64,000 bases of DNA from Aegilops tauschii subsp. strangulata (taxonomy: Eukaryota > Streptophyta > Magnoliopsida > Poales > Poaceae): the NCBI RefSeq assembly GCF_002575655.3, contig NC_053037.3:507540544-507604543 (forward strand), in the 5' to 3' direction. A model generated the notes under the pieces. It made no database searches. It was given only the letters and a program-made list of their open reading frames with translations, and was not told the DNA's origin. Shown here in pieces: positions 12,916 through 24,379 of this stretch (position 1 is its first letter; each line of letters opens with the position of its first letter). A program made the position numbers and the translations under genes.

Positions 12916-13471
12916 AGAAAACCAGAACCGCCATAACTTCTGCAAATGGGCTCCGAATTGAGCAAACTCAAGCTTGTAGGATACAAGACGACGAGTAGCA
13001 TCAAAACAGCGAGTGAAACCTCCAACCGAGAAGAACCGGCATAACCTCCAACATCGAAAACATCATAGAAGATGCGAGTGAACTCCGTTTTCGATGAACT
13101 CGAGCTTGTCATCAAGATGACCATAAGCTCCAAAACTCACAAAGAGAAGAACCAAACAAGAACCAACAAAGATGATGCAAGGATGCAATGGTTTGAGCTC
13201 TCTATGAACGATACGATCAAGCTACTCATCGAGAGCCCCCCTTGATAGTACGACAATCGATCCTATAACCCGGTCTCCCAACTACCATCATGAGACCGGT
13301 AAAATAGAAAACCTATCAAGAGCAAACCTTTGCCTTGCACATGGTCCACTTGAGCTAGATGATGACGATCTTGACTCCCTCAAGATGGACCACCTTTCTT
13401 GGTTGTGTTGGCTCGATGAAGTCTAGTTGATTGCTCCCCCATACTCCACTATGGGTGAGCCACTCTTCCGC

Positions 13472-13653
13472 ACATCTTCACCAGTCCATTGTCACCACAA
13501 TGGACGGCAAGCTTCAAGCATTTGATCTCGTCATGATGCTTCACTTGAACTTGCACACCGCAACATCTTCACAAGTCCATTGTCGCCACAATGGATGGCA
13601 AGCTTCAAGCATTTGATCTCTTCATGATGCTTCACTTGAACTTGCACACCGCA
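13472..13653 (+). repeat. 91-bp direct tandem duplication
   Basis: Units 13472-13562 and 13563-13653 both begin ACATCTTCAC and end CTTGCACACCGCA. They differ at only a few positions, including cac/cgc, acg/atg and cgt/ctt. This appears to be a recent local duplication within the element. Confidence 0.85.
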
Positions 13654-14889
13654 ACCTAACCCCACAAAGAACTCTCACGAAGATCATGGGTTAGTACACA
13701 AAGCGTAATTGACAATGCTTACCACACCATGGGATCGCTTGATCCCTCTCGGTACATCTTGTGCGCTTTGTGTGTTGATCAACTTGATTCACTCTTGATT
13801 TAGTCTTGATCAACCTTGAATCTTTCCAACTCTCTTCATTTGGATGATGTCTTGAAGGTAAACATGAATGATCACACAATCTTCTTCTTCAAGACATGCT
13901 TGCAATAAGCTCTACTCTCACATGACCAATCTTTGGATAATTCCTTAATAACACCTTGGTCACCACATAAACTCCTTGAAACCAACACATGGACTTCAAG
14001 AAAAGCCTATGGACAAATCCTTCAAATATAACTCAAGGCAACCATTAGTCCATAGAGATTGTCATCAATTGCCAAAACCAAACATGGGGGCACCGCATGT
14101 TCTTTCACCATGCTAGATGTGTTATTCTCAAGATGAGTGTTTATTAACTTGTCATTACACGAGAGTAAGGCAAAGGTTTTAGGGATTCCCAGTCCCGAAA
14201 TGCAAAAATGAATTTACTTTATGTTGTCAAATAGTAAATTCCTTGGAAAGTGTTGGTATGGAAGGCACCCGTGGATACGGCTAGCCATGGAAAGTGAAAG
14301 AATGGTGGAAAAAAGGAATAAACTTTATTTTCTATTTGGGAACCGCCTATGGCATATCTAGCATGGAAAGTGTTCATAGCTCTATGTCGTTTTCGTTGGT
14401 GGGATGGATACACCTCCCAAAATGTTTTTATCTCTAATTTTTTGCTTTGAGCTCTGGCACCTCTACAAATCCCTACTTCCCTCTGCGAAGGGCCTTTCTT
14501 TTACTTTATGCAATTTTTATTTTGAGATTTGAGTCTCCATCTTCTCTTATAAAAGCACCAACTAGGAGGCAATATGATCGTGCTCAAGTATTGGGTGTAG
14601 TTAATATTTGAGTGTGTTTCATGAATGGATCAATGTTTGAGCATGATGGGCTAGGGATAACTTGTTTTAGCATTGATATTTTGAAAGACATGGTTGCTTG
14701 TTGATATGCTTGAGTATCTAAATTATTATGTCAAAACTAGACTATTGCTTTGAATCACATAAAAAGTCCAAATGTCCATGCTATAAAGAAAAGAATATGA
14801 TATGACTTGATGAACAGCACTCCACATCAAAAATTCTATTTTTATCACTTACCTACTCGAGGACGAGTAGGAGTTAAGCTTGGGGATGC

Positions 14890-16524
14890 TGATACGTCTC
14901 CAACATATCTATAATTTTTGATTGTTCCATGATGTTTTATTATCAATCTTGGATGTTTTATAATCATTTTATAGTCAATTTATATCATTTTTTGGGTACT
15001 AAACTATTGACATAGTGCCAAGTGCCAATTGCTGTTTTTTTCCATGTTTTTTACATCGCGGGAAATCAATATCAAACTGAGTCCAAATGCCCCAAAACTT
15101 TACGGAGATTTTTTTATGGGCCAGAAGAAAGAAGATGGGCCCTGGTTGCACCTGGGGGGAGTCCCGAGGAGGGGACAACCCACCTGGGCGCGCCCTGGTG
15201 GGTTGTCCCCTCCTTGGGACTCCCCCCAGGTGCAACCAGGGCCCATCTTCTTTCCCTGGTGGGTTGTGCCCACCTCGGGTGCCCCCCGGACCGCCTCTTT
15301 GCACTATAAATACCCCAAAAATACCAGAACCCTAGAGGCATCGATGAAATATTCATCCAGCCGCCGCAGAGTCCAGAACCACCAGATCCAATATAGACAA
15401 CATCACGGAGGGGTTTACCACTTCCATTGGTGCCTCTCCGATGATGCGTGAGTAGTTCTTTGTAGACCTTCGGGTCCGTAGTTACTGCTAGATGGCTTTC
15501 TCCCTCTCTCGCTGAATTCTCAATACAATTGTCTCTTGGAGATCCATATGATGTAACTCTTTTGCGGTGTGTTTGTTGGGATCTGATGAACTTCGAGTTT
15601 ATGATCAGTTATATCTTTTTATATCCATGAAAGTTATTTGAGTTTCTTTGATCTCTTATAGCCTCGTATTTCTTCTCCGATATTTGGGTTTTGTTTGGCC
15701 AACTTGATCTATTTATCTTGCAATGGGAAGAGGTGCCCAGTAGTGGGTTCGATCTTACGGTGCTTGATCCTAGTGACAGAAAGGGAACCGACACGTATGT
15801 ATCGTTGCTACTAAGGATAAAAAGATGAGATCTATATCTACCGCCATATAGATAAACGGATCTTGTCTACATCATGTCATCGTTCTTATTGCATTACTCC
15901 ATTTTCCATGAACTTAATACACTAGATGCATGCTGGATAGCGGTCTATGTGTGGAGTAACAGCAGTAGATGCAGGCAGGAGGCGGTCTACTAATCTTGGA
16001 CGTGATGCCTATGTAATGATCATTGCCTGGATATCGTCATAATTATTTGAAGTACTATCGATTGCACAACAGTAATTTGTTTACCCACCGTTTGCTATTT
16101 TTCTCGAGAGAAGCCACTAGTGAAACCTACGGCCGCCGGGTCTTCTTTCTCATATATTTGCCCTGCGATCTACTTTTCCTTTTAATTTTTATTTAGATCT
16201 ATTAAACCAAAAATACAAAAATACCTTGCTGCGTATTATCTTTATTTATTTTATTTGGCATTCGATCTATCAATCTACTACAATTTACGTCACGTCCGTT
16301 TGCCTATCTTGAGGCGCCGTACCCCGGAAGGGATTGATAACCCCTTTAATACGTCGGGTTGCGAGGTGTTGTTGTTTGTGTGCAGGTGCCGCTTACATTG
16401 TGTTGCTTGGTTCTCCTACTGGTTCGATACCTTGGTTTCATAACTGAGGGAAATACCTACCGTCGCTGTGCTACATCATCCCTCCCTCACCAGGGAAATA
16501 CCGACGTAGTTCCAGCTACCATCA
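14890..16524 (+). repeat. LTR with a long foldback inside, same family as 44093-45628
   Basis: It begins TGATACGTCTCCAAC and ends in CATCA. It aligns with the solo LTR at 44093-45628 through most of its length, including the downstream stretch with TTTGCGGTGTGTTTGTTGGG. It differs by an extra inverted copy around 15197-15253. Confidence 0.8.
15128..15253. repeat. 57-bp inverted repeat with a 12-bp loop
   Basis: The left arm (15128-15184) and right arm (15197-15253) are complementary with one mismatch. The loop itself contains the palindrome GGGCGCGCCC, so the structure is almost one continuous 126-bp palindrome. The related LTR at 44093 has only the left arm, so the right arm looks like an inverted duplication private to this copy. 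Confidence 0.85.
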
Positions 16525-16754
16525 CCTAACTTGGTAATCGATCAGTAGCCTGGATAGTAGTCGGCGTGGTAGCTCACAGAGGCTCTCGGTGTGGATGCCT
16601 CGGCCTGCAGTGCTGCCTCCACTGCCTCTTGTGAGCTCGGGCCTCGCTCTCAAGAACAAAATATCTTCCCTTGCCGTGATAGTCAAAAAGAGCAGGCGCG
16701 GGCAAATATGTGTGCACAACAGATGTTTGGTTAAACAACAAGTTATAGGTGAAA
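16525..16754 (-). other. Internal sequence of the 30.5-kb element beyond the extra ORF
   Basis: This short stretch follows the stop codon of the extra ORF on the minus strand. It has an open frame of about 65 codons but no recognisable domain. It is bounded at 16524 by the foreign LTR. Confidence 0.4.
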
Positions 16755-19323
16755 TTATGAATTTTTTCCTTTGAGGATCTTATGACTTTTCAAAGCATCA
16801 AAGTCTAAATACTGCGTGGGTAGGATAGGATCAAAGGGCAAAGGTGAAACACCCAGCCCTCGAGCTAAACGCGTGGCATCCACCATAGAAATAGCCACTA
16901 TTAGCGTTATGCTGCAATCTGTGTGCAACAATCCCTCCAAGTTATAACTCCTTTCACCGGTGAGAGCGGTGCATATGGGGCTCAAGTCTGGAGCACAAAG
17001 TGTACTACAGTATTGCTTGCCTACTATACATTTCCCGTTAAATAATGCAAAGTACTGAATTGCGGGAAAATGAATGCTCTTTATTCTACCTTGTGTCACT
17101 CCCCTCGTCTCACCGTAGCAAAGACTAGTCAAGAATGATTGGTACTCGGCCCTTGGCGGTTCGTCAAGCGAGCCCCAGAATGGAAGTTTGCAATGGTGAG
17201 CAAAACTCTCTAGTGAAATGGTAAATGGATTTTCATACAGCTTAAATGACACCCTAGACTCACGGGGATGGAATTTAAATCCTTTGACAAATGATTGAAT
17301 GAGAGTGTGACGTTGTTCGCACTTATCTGAAATGTAGGGACCGAGACCGGCATTGGGAACATATTGCTCAAATTCCTCCTTAATGCCCACACGCATCATA
17401 TAATCATCACAAGGCCATAAGCATGTTTTGGTGGCTGCATCTCGAATGGAACTTTCACTTGGTTCGACATAAGACATGCGAGCAAAGTTGTTACTAGAAG
17501 ATGCCCCCTGCTGGGAAACGTAGCATGCAATTTCAAAAAAAATCCTACGCTCACGCAAGATCTATCTAGGAGATGCATAGCAACGAGAGGGGGAGAGTGT
17601 GTCCACGTACCCTCGTAGACCAAAAGCAGAAGCGTTTGACAACGCGGTTGATGTAGTCGAACTTCTTCTCGTTCCGACCGATCAAGCACCGAACGTACGG
17701 CACCTCCGAGTTCTGCACACGTTCAGCTCAATGACGTCCCTCGAACTCTTGATCCAGCAAAGTGTCGAGGGAGAGTTCCGTCAGCACGATGGCGTGGTGA
17801 TGGAGATGGTGAAGTGATCCGCGCAGGGCTTCACCTAAGCACTACGTGAAATATGTCTGGAGGCGTAAACTGTGGAGGGGGGCGCCGCACACGGCTAGGA
17901 ATCAATGGTGTGTGTTCTAGCGGTGCCCCCCACATATATATAGGTGGGAGAGGGAGAGGGGCAGCAAGGGGCACCCCAAGTAGGAGTAATCCTACTTGGG
18001 CGCCTCCCACAAGTCGGCATACCCCCTTCCATAAGTGTCGGAGGGGGAAGGAAAGAGAGGGGGGGGGAGAGAAGGAAAGGGGGAGGCCGAATCCTCCCCT
18101 TTCCTTTCTCCCTTCCCCTCCTTCCTTCTCCTCCTATTCGGCCTATATGGGGGCACACCAGCCCACTAGGGGCTGGTCTGTCCTGCCCTTGGCCCAATAA
18201 GGCCCATATCTTTGCCGGGGGGTGCCCGGAGCCCCTTCCGGTGACCCGATACGTACCCGGTACCCCTGGAACACTTCTGGTGTCCGAATACTATCATCCT
18301 ATATATGAATATTTATCTCTCGACCATTTCGAGACTCCTCGTCATGTCCATGAGCTCATCCGGGACTCCGAACAACATTCGGTCACCAAATCACATAACT
18401 CATATAATACAAAATCGTCATCGAACGTTAAGCGTGCGGACCCTACGAGTTCCAGAACTATGTAGACATGACTGAGACACTTCTCCGGTCAATAACCAAC
18501 AGTGGAACCTGGATGCTCATATTGGTTCCCACATATTCTACGAAGATCATTATCGGTCATACCGTAATGACAACATACGTTATTCCTTTTGTCATCGGTA
18601 TGTTACTTGCCCGAGATTCGATCATCGGTATCTTCATACCTAGTTCAATCTCGTTACCGGCAAGTCTCTTTACTCGTTCCGTAATGCATCATCTCGCAAC
18701 TTACTCATTACTCACATTGCTTGCAAGGCTTATTATGATGTGCATTACCGAGAGGGCACAGAGATACATCTCCGATACTCAGAGTGACAAATCCTAATCT
18801 CGATCTATGCCAACCCAAAAAACACCTTCGGAGATACCTATAGAGCATCTTTATAATCACCCAGTTACGTTGTGATGTTTGATAGCACACAAGGCATTCC
18901 TCCGGTATCCGGGAGTTCCATAATCTCATAGTCAAAGGAATATGTATATGACATGAAGAAAGCTATAGCAATAAAACTGAAAGATCATTATGCTAAGCTA
19001 ACGGATGGGTCTTGTCCATCACATCATTCTCCTAATGATGTGATCTTGTTCATCAAATGACAACACATATCTATGGTTAGGAAACTTAACCATCTTTGAT
19101 TAAATGAGCTAGTCTAGTAGAGGCTTACTAGGGACACAGTATTTTGTCTATGTATCGACACATGTATCAAGATTCTGGTTAATACAATTCTAGCATGAAT
19201 AATAAACATTTATCATGATATAAGGAAATATAAAATAACAACTTTATTATTGCCTCTAGGATATATTTCCTTCACTCCCGAGGATCTCCTCCTCGAAGAA
19301 CTTCTTCCAAACAGGTTCATCAT
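16755..19323 (-). pseudogene. Extra ORF of the 30.5-kb element, split by a solo LTR
   Basis: The main part lies at 16755-17508 on the minus strand (about 250 codons, open) and resumes across the solo LTR at 19275-19323. Removing the LTR and one copy of its duplication joins the two in frame, giving an N-terminal stretch rich in Ser and Arg before SSSNNFARMSYVEPSESS. A pyrimidine tract ending in CAG just upstream (about 19338, minus strand) could be a splice acceptor. Visible segments include CEQRHTLIQSFVKGFKFHPR, FWGSLDEPPRAEYQSFLTSL and IHFPAIQYFALFNGKCIVGK. I recognise this as a protein often found in wheat non-autonomous Gypsy elements but know no function for it. Only the solo LTR breaks it; the rest has no internal stops. 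Confidence 0.65.
17509..19274 (-). mobile_element. Solo Copia-type LTR (Angela/BARE/WIS-like), minus strand
   Basis: It starts TGCTGGGAAACGTAGCATGC and ends GCCTCTAGGATATATTTCCTTCA, about 1766 bp. It closely matches 58093-59836. Flanks are ccccc and ctccc, a 4-of-5 match to a target duplication. No gag or pol adjoins it, and the interrupted host ORF continues on both sides, so this is a solo LTR. The family name is from resemblance of the terminal GAAATATGCCCTAGAGGCAA motif. Confidence 0.8.
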
Positions 19324-20102
19324 GTCCGCGCACAATTTCTGAAAAAATTTGGGTGACAAAAATTTATCAACAAAACTTCATACAATTGATAGAAACTACT
19401 CATAGGGATACATAGAGGCCATAGCAAGCATTCAAACTACTTGGAACTCTAAGAATTCAACATGCAAGCTCATCTACAGCAGCACCAAGAGTAGCTGATT
19501 ATTCAAAATATAAACCACTAAAACAAACACTAATTGGACAAACGGTAGAGTCACATACCAAGCAACAATCCCTCGAAATAGTTTCAGAAACGGAGCTTCG
19601 AGCAAAGAGATCGAAATCCACGGGTTTAAGAGCAAGAACACGGGAGAGAGAGCAATGGAGAATTTTTTCTGGAGGTAAGTGATGATGTGGTGTGAAGGGA
19701 TAAGTGAGAGGGCCCACGTGGGGACCACAACCCACCAGGGCGCGCCTGGGGGTCCTGGCGCGCCCAGGTGGGTTGTGCCCACCTGGTGCACCTCCCTCTG
19801 ATGTTATTTGCACCAAAAATTCTTAAATATTCAGAAAAAATCATATTAATTTTTCAGAGCATTCTAAGAACTTTTATTTTTGGGTCATTTTTTATTGCAC
19901 GGGAAATTCAGAAAACAGACAAAACATGGCATCTTAGTTTATTTAACTAATAAAAATAGAAAACAAAAGGTAGGGAAGGAATGTAGTGCTTACTAAATTC
20001 ATCAACTTCATACCTCTAAAAAATGATCCATTAATAAGGTTCATCAAGTCTTATTAACAACCACTTTCCATTAGCATGAAACCGAAGAACTTTCGTAAAT
20101 CA
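19324..20102 (-). other. Non-coding spacer of the 30.5-kb element between extra ORF and protease
   Basis: No credible ORF. It includes a GC-rich inverted motif near 19737-19780 (CAGGGCGCGCC...GGCGCGCCCAGG). In a complete Athila element, RT, RNase H and integrase would follow the protease on this side; none is visible here. Confidence 0.5.
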
Positions 20103-22741
20103 CTAAGTTACCTCAACGGGGATACGAATGTCCCCAACAATAAGCATTTCATATTTATTTTTGACAATAGGTAGAGGTATTTGAAAACTTCCAGTAGTGA
20201 TTGTCGGAGATTTTTCAATAACATTAATACCATTCACTTGGAATTGTTTCTTCGGAAAGTGCACCGTATGCTCATTACCATTGATATGAAAGGTGACCTT
20301 GCTTTTATTGCAATCAATAACAGCCCCTGCAGTATTCAAGAAGGGTCTACCAAGGATAATCGACATATTGTCGTTCTCGGGCATCTCAAGTATAACAAAG
20401 TCAGTCAAAATAGTAACATTAGCAATAACAACGGGCACATACTCACAGATACCGATAGGTATGGCAGTTCATTTATCAGCCATTTGCAAGATATTTCAGT
20501 AGGTTTGAGTTTATTCAAATCAAGTCTTTTATATAAAGAGAAAAGCATAACACTAACACCAGCTCCTAAATCACATAAAGCAGTTTTCACATAATCCTTT
20601 TTGATAGAGCAAGGTATAGTTGGTATTCCCGGAACTCCCAGTTTTTTAGGTACTCCATCTTTAAAAGTATAATTAGCAAGCATAGTGGAGATTTCAGCTT
20701 CCGGTATTTTTCTCTTATTAGTGATGATGTCTTTCATGTACTTTGCATAAGGAGGCATTTTAAGGATATCAGTCAAGCGAGTACGCAAAAAGACTGGCCT
20801 CAGCATTTCAGCAAAGCGTTCAAATTCTTCATCATCTTTCTTTTTTGTTGACTTAGGTGGAAAAGGCATTGGTTTTTGAACCCATGGTTCTCTTTCTTTA
20901 CCGTGTTTTCTAGCCATAAAGTCTCTTCTATCATATCTTTTATTCTCGGGTTGTGGGTTATCAAGGTCAACTGGTGGTTCTATTTCAACATCATTATCTG
21001 ATTCTTTTTCATTATTTGGTTGAGTATCTTCAGGAACATCATCATTATGATTTTCATTATCACTAGGTGGATGTTCATTACCAGATTGAGTTTCAGCATC
21101 AGAGATAGAAGTTTCATTATCATTATCAGGAGGTTTTTCTATTTCAGGTTCACTAGAAGCATGCAAAGTCCTATAATTTTTCTTCTTCTTTTTCTTTTTA
21201 GTAGGACTACGTGCATCAGTGTTAGCTCTTTGAGAGTCTTGTTTAATTCTTTTTGGTGTTCCTCAGGATAAAGTGGTTCCTGAGTCATTTTACCTCCTCT
21301 AGTTGCAACTCTAACAGCAAAGTCATGTATGTTGTTATTCATTTCATCTAGCAATTCTATTTGAGATTTAGCAACTTGTTCTAACTGGGTTTGAACCATA
21401 GAAGCATGCTTTCCCACACCTCTAACATCATTTGAGATTCTAAATAACAAGTCACTCAAGCGAGCAATCATACCAGAATTGTATTTCAATTGTTTCATAA
21501 CATTTGCATTGAAGTGATCTTGCTTTCTAATGTAGTTTTCAAACTCATAAAGGCATTGACTAGGGTGCATATTGTGAGGATTGTCATTATCATTGAACTA
21601 CATTAGAGAATTTACCTCTACCACCTTAGGCAGTGGTGGTGTATTAAGCCCATGTATTTCTTCAATAGGAGGTAAATTTTTGACATCCTCAGCTTTAATA
21701 CCTTTTTCCTTCATAGATTTCTTTGCCTCTTGCATATCTTCAGGACTGAGATATAATATACCCCTGTTCTTCAGAGTGGGTTTAGCCGGTGGTTCAGGAA
21801 GAGTCCAATCATCATAATTTCTCAATATGTTATTCAATAATTCTTCAGCTTTGCCCAACAGTTCGTTCCCTGAAAACACAACCAACACAACTATCTAGGA
21901 AATCCCTAGAAGAGTTGGTTAGTCCATTATAGAAGATATCAAGTATTTCATTTTTCTTAAGAGGGTGATCAGGCAAAGCATTAAGTAACTAGCAAAGCCT
22001 CCCCAAGCTTGTGGGAGACTCTCTTCTTTAATTTGCACAAAGTTAATATTTCATGTAAGGCAGCTTCTTTCTTATGAGCAGGAAAATATTTTTCAGAGAA
22101 GTAATAAATCATATCCTGGGGACTACGCACACAACCAGGAGCAAGAGTATTGTACCAAGCTTTAGCATCACCCGTTAATGAGAACGGAAATAATTTGAGA
22201 TAAAGTAATGTCGAGTATTCTCATCATGAGTAAAAAGGGTGGCTATGTCATTCAACTTAGTAAGATGTGCTACAACAGTTTCAGTTTCATAACCATGGAA
22301 AGGATCAGATTCAACCAAAGAGATTAACTCTGGGTCGATAGAGAATTCATAATCCTTATCATCAATAAAGATAGGTGAAGTAGCAAACTTAGGATCATAT
22401 TTCATTCTAGCATTCAAAGATTTTTCTTTATACTTGCATAATAATTTCTCTAGATCATCTCTATCCTTACAAGCAAGAATATCTCTAGTTGTCTCCTCAT
22501 TCATAACATAACCTTCCGGTACCTTAGGAAATTCATATCTAGGAAGGCTAGTTCTAGCAGGTGTTTCAGGAGTTTCAGTTTCAAGCTCATCATCAGATTC
22601 AACAATAGCATGTTGTCTTACTCTAGCAATTTGTTCATCAAGAAATTCTCCTACTGGCACATCATCATCATCAAGCAAGGTACTAGCATCATCATAAGCA
22701 TCATTCATAGTAGAAGTAGCATCATCAATAACTTGCGACAT
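20103..22741 (-). pseudogene. gag-protease of the 30.5-kb element, frameshifted
   Basis: On the minus strand, in order: an acidic gag N-terminus beginning at 22741 (188 open codons), further gag sequence at 21888-21598 and 21570-21139, an acidic linker at about 21166-20960, and a retropepsin. The protease shows the active-site motif DLGAGVSVM near 20565-20590 and the downstream ILGRPFLNTAGAVID near 20310-20360. The frame changes near 22175, 21890, 21590, 21150 and 20430, so no intact polyprotein remains. The motif style is that of Athila-lineage Gypsy elements. The reading ends at 20103 with a stop and is not followed by RT. Confidence 0.75.
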
Positions 22742-22796
22742 ATCAGGATTAATAGCATGTGGTGGTGTTGCAAGTTTACTTATAACAGAAGGTGAA

Positions 22797-24379
22797 TGCT
22801 ACCTCTTGAGCACTGCGTTGGTTTTCCCTTGAAGAGGAAAGGGTGATGCAGTAAAGTAGCGTAAGTATTTCCCTCAGTTTTTGAGAACCAAGGTATCAAT
22901 CCAGTAGGAGACCACGCTCAAGTCCCACGCACCTACACAAACAAATAAGAACCTTGCAACCAACGCGATAAAGGGGTTGTCAATCCCTTCACGGCCACTT
23001 GCAAAAGTGAGATCTGATAGAGATGATAAGATAATATTTTTGGTATTTTTATAATAAAGACTAAAATTAAAGAAAACAAAATAAACAGTAATAGAAATAA
23101 CGGTAGATTAATATGATAGAGAATAGACCCGGGGGCCATAGGTTTCACTAGTGGCTTCTCTCAAGATAGCATAAGTATTACGGTGGGTAAACGAATTACT
23201 GTCAAGCAATTGATAGAATTGAGCATAGTTATGAGAATATCTAGGTATGATCATGTATATAGGCATCACGTCCGTGACAAGTAGACTGACTCCTGCCTGC
23301 ATCTACTAGTATTACTCCACACATCGACCGCTATCCAGCATGCATCTAGAGTATTAAGTTCATAAGAACGGAGTAACGCTTTAAGCAAGATGACATGATG
23401 TAGAGGGATAAACTCATGCAATATGATATAAACCCCATCTTTTTATCCTCGATGGCAACAATACAATACGTGTCGTTTCCCCTACTGTCACTGGGATCGA
23501 GCACCGCAAGATTGAACCCAAAGCTAAGCACTTCTCCCATTGCAAGAAAGATCAATCTAGTAGGCCAAACCAAACTGATAATTCGAAGAGACTTGCAAAG
23601 ATAACCAATCATACATAAAAGAATTCAGAGGAGATTCAAATATTGTTCATAGATAATCTTGATCATAAACCCACAATTCATCGGATCTCAACAAACACAC
23701 CGCAAAAGAAGAGTTACATCAAATAGATCTCCAAGAGAATCGAGGAGAAATTTGTATTGAGATCCAAAGAGAGAGAAGAAGCCATCTAGCTAATAACTAT
23801 GGACCCGATCGAAGGTCTGAGGTAAACTACTCGCACATCATTGGAGAGGCTATGGTGTTGATGTAGAAGCCCTGCGTGATCAATGCCCCCTCCGCGCGGA
23901 GCGCCAGAAAAGGCCCCAAGATGGGATCTCACGGGTAAAGAAGGTTGCGGCGGTGGAAATAGGGTTTTGGCTCTGTATCTGATGTTTCCAGGGTATATGA
24001 GTATATATAGGCGAAGGAGGTCGGTCAGGAGAGCTACGAGGGGCCCACAAGGGTGGAGGGCGCGCCCAGGGGGGTAGGCGCGCCCCCTGCCTCGTGGCCT
24101 CCTCGTTGATTGCTTGACGTCCACTCCAAGTCCTCTGGATCACGTTTGTTCGGAAAATCACGTTCCCGAAGGTTTCATTCCGTTTGGACTCCGTTTGATA
24201 TCCTTTTCCTTCGACACACTGAAATAGGCAAAAAAACAGCAATTTGGGCTGGGCCTCCGGTTAATAGGTTAGTCCCAAAAATAATATAAAAGTGTATAAT
24301 AAAGCTCATTAAACGTCAAAAACAAAATATATAATAGCATGGAACAATCAAAAATTATAGATACGTTGGAGACGTATCA
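22797..24379 (-). repeat. 3' LTR of the minus-strand Sabrina-like element
   Basis: It reads TGCTACCTCTTGAGCACTGC to GGAGACGTATCA on the plus strand. It aligns with 28243-29817 throughout and, in reverse, with 32353-33926 and 37817-39393. A TATATATA box (about 24001-24010, reverse strand) marks the LTR promoter. Confidence 0.9.

Larger units (their letters stand above)
11621..14107 (-). mobile_element. Unclassified retroelement fragment, minus strand, rich in internal repeats
   Basis: A right edge at 14107 reads TGAAAGAACATGCGG on the minus strand, like an LTR start. The left edge is a truncation junction with the Tekay-like LTR. Inside are three kinds of repeat: a 36-bp unit near 11780-11880, the palindromic array at 12460-12915, and a 91-bp tandem duplication at 13472-13653. 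I see no retroviral domain. It resembles a long LTR that is very common in wheat but whose family name I cannot assign. Confidence 0.5.
14108..16524 (+). mobile_element. 3' end of an LTR retrotransposon (internal tail plus LTR), plus strand
   Basis: The internal tail 14108-14889 is non-coding and ends in the purine tract AAGCTTGGGGATGC, directly followed by an LTR (14890-16524). The tail holds CTTCCCTCTGCGAAGGGC (about 14487-14505) and the GAGGACGAG(T/C)AGGA(G/A)TTAAGCTTGGGG module also seen before the Sabrina-like 3' LTRs. No matching 5' LTR or target duplication is present (left context gatgc, right context cctaa), so the left part was lost or is not recognisable. Confidence 0.65.

Noticed and set aside
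11607..14112. ccatg at 11607-11611 and 14108-14112 as a target duplication
   Set aside because: The left element edge would not fit TG...CA ends, and sequence beyond 11611 still reads like the Tekay-type LTR to about 11620. Treated as chance.
15022..15451. ORFs of 80-140 codons around the foldback
   Set aside because: They are within an LTR and generated by the inverted repeat and GC-rich promoter sequence; the sister LTR at 44093 breaks them.
17504..17558. N-terminal extension MRERRIFFEIACYVSQQ on the extra ORF
   Set aside because: These codons come from the solo LTR. The real upstream coding sequence resumes at 19275.
17853..18465. ORFs of 100-173 codons on both strands
   Set aside because: They are inside a Copia LTR. 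Purine-rich promoter sequence produces open frames; the sister LTR at 58093 does not keep them.
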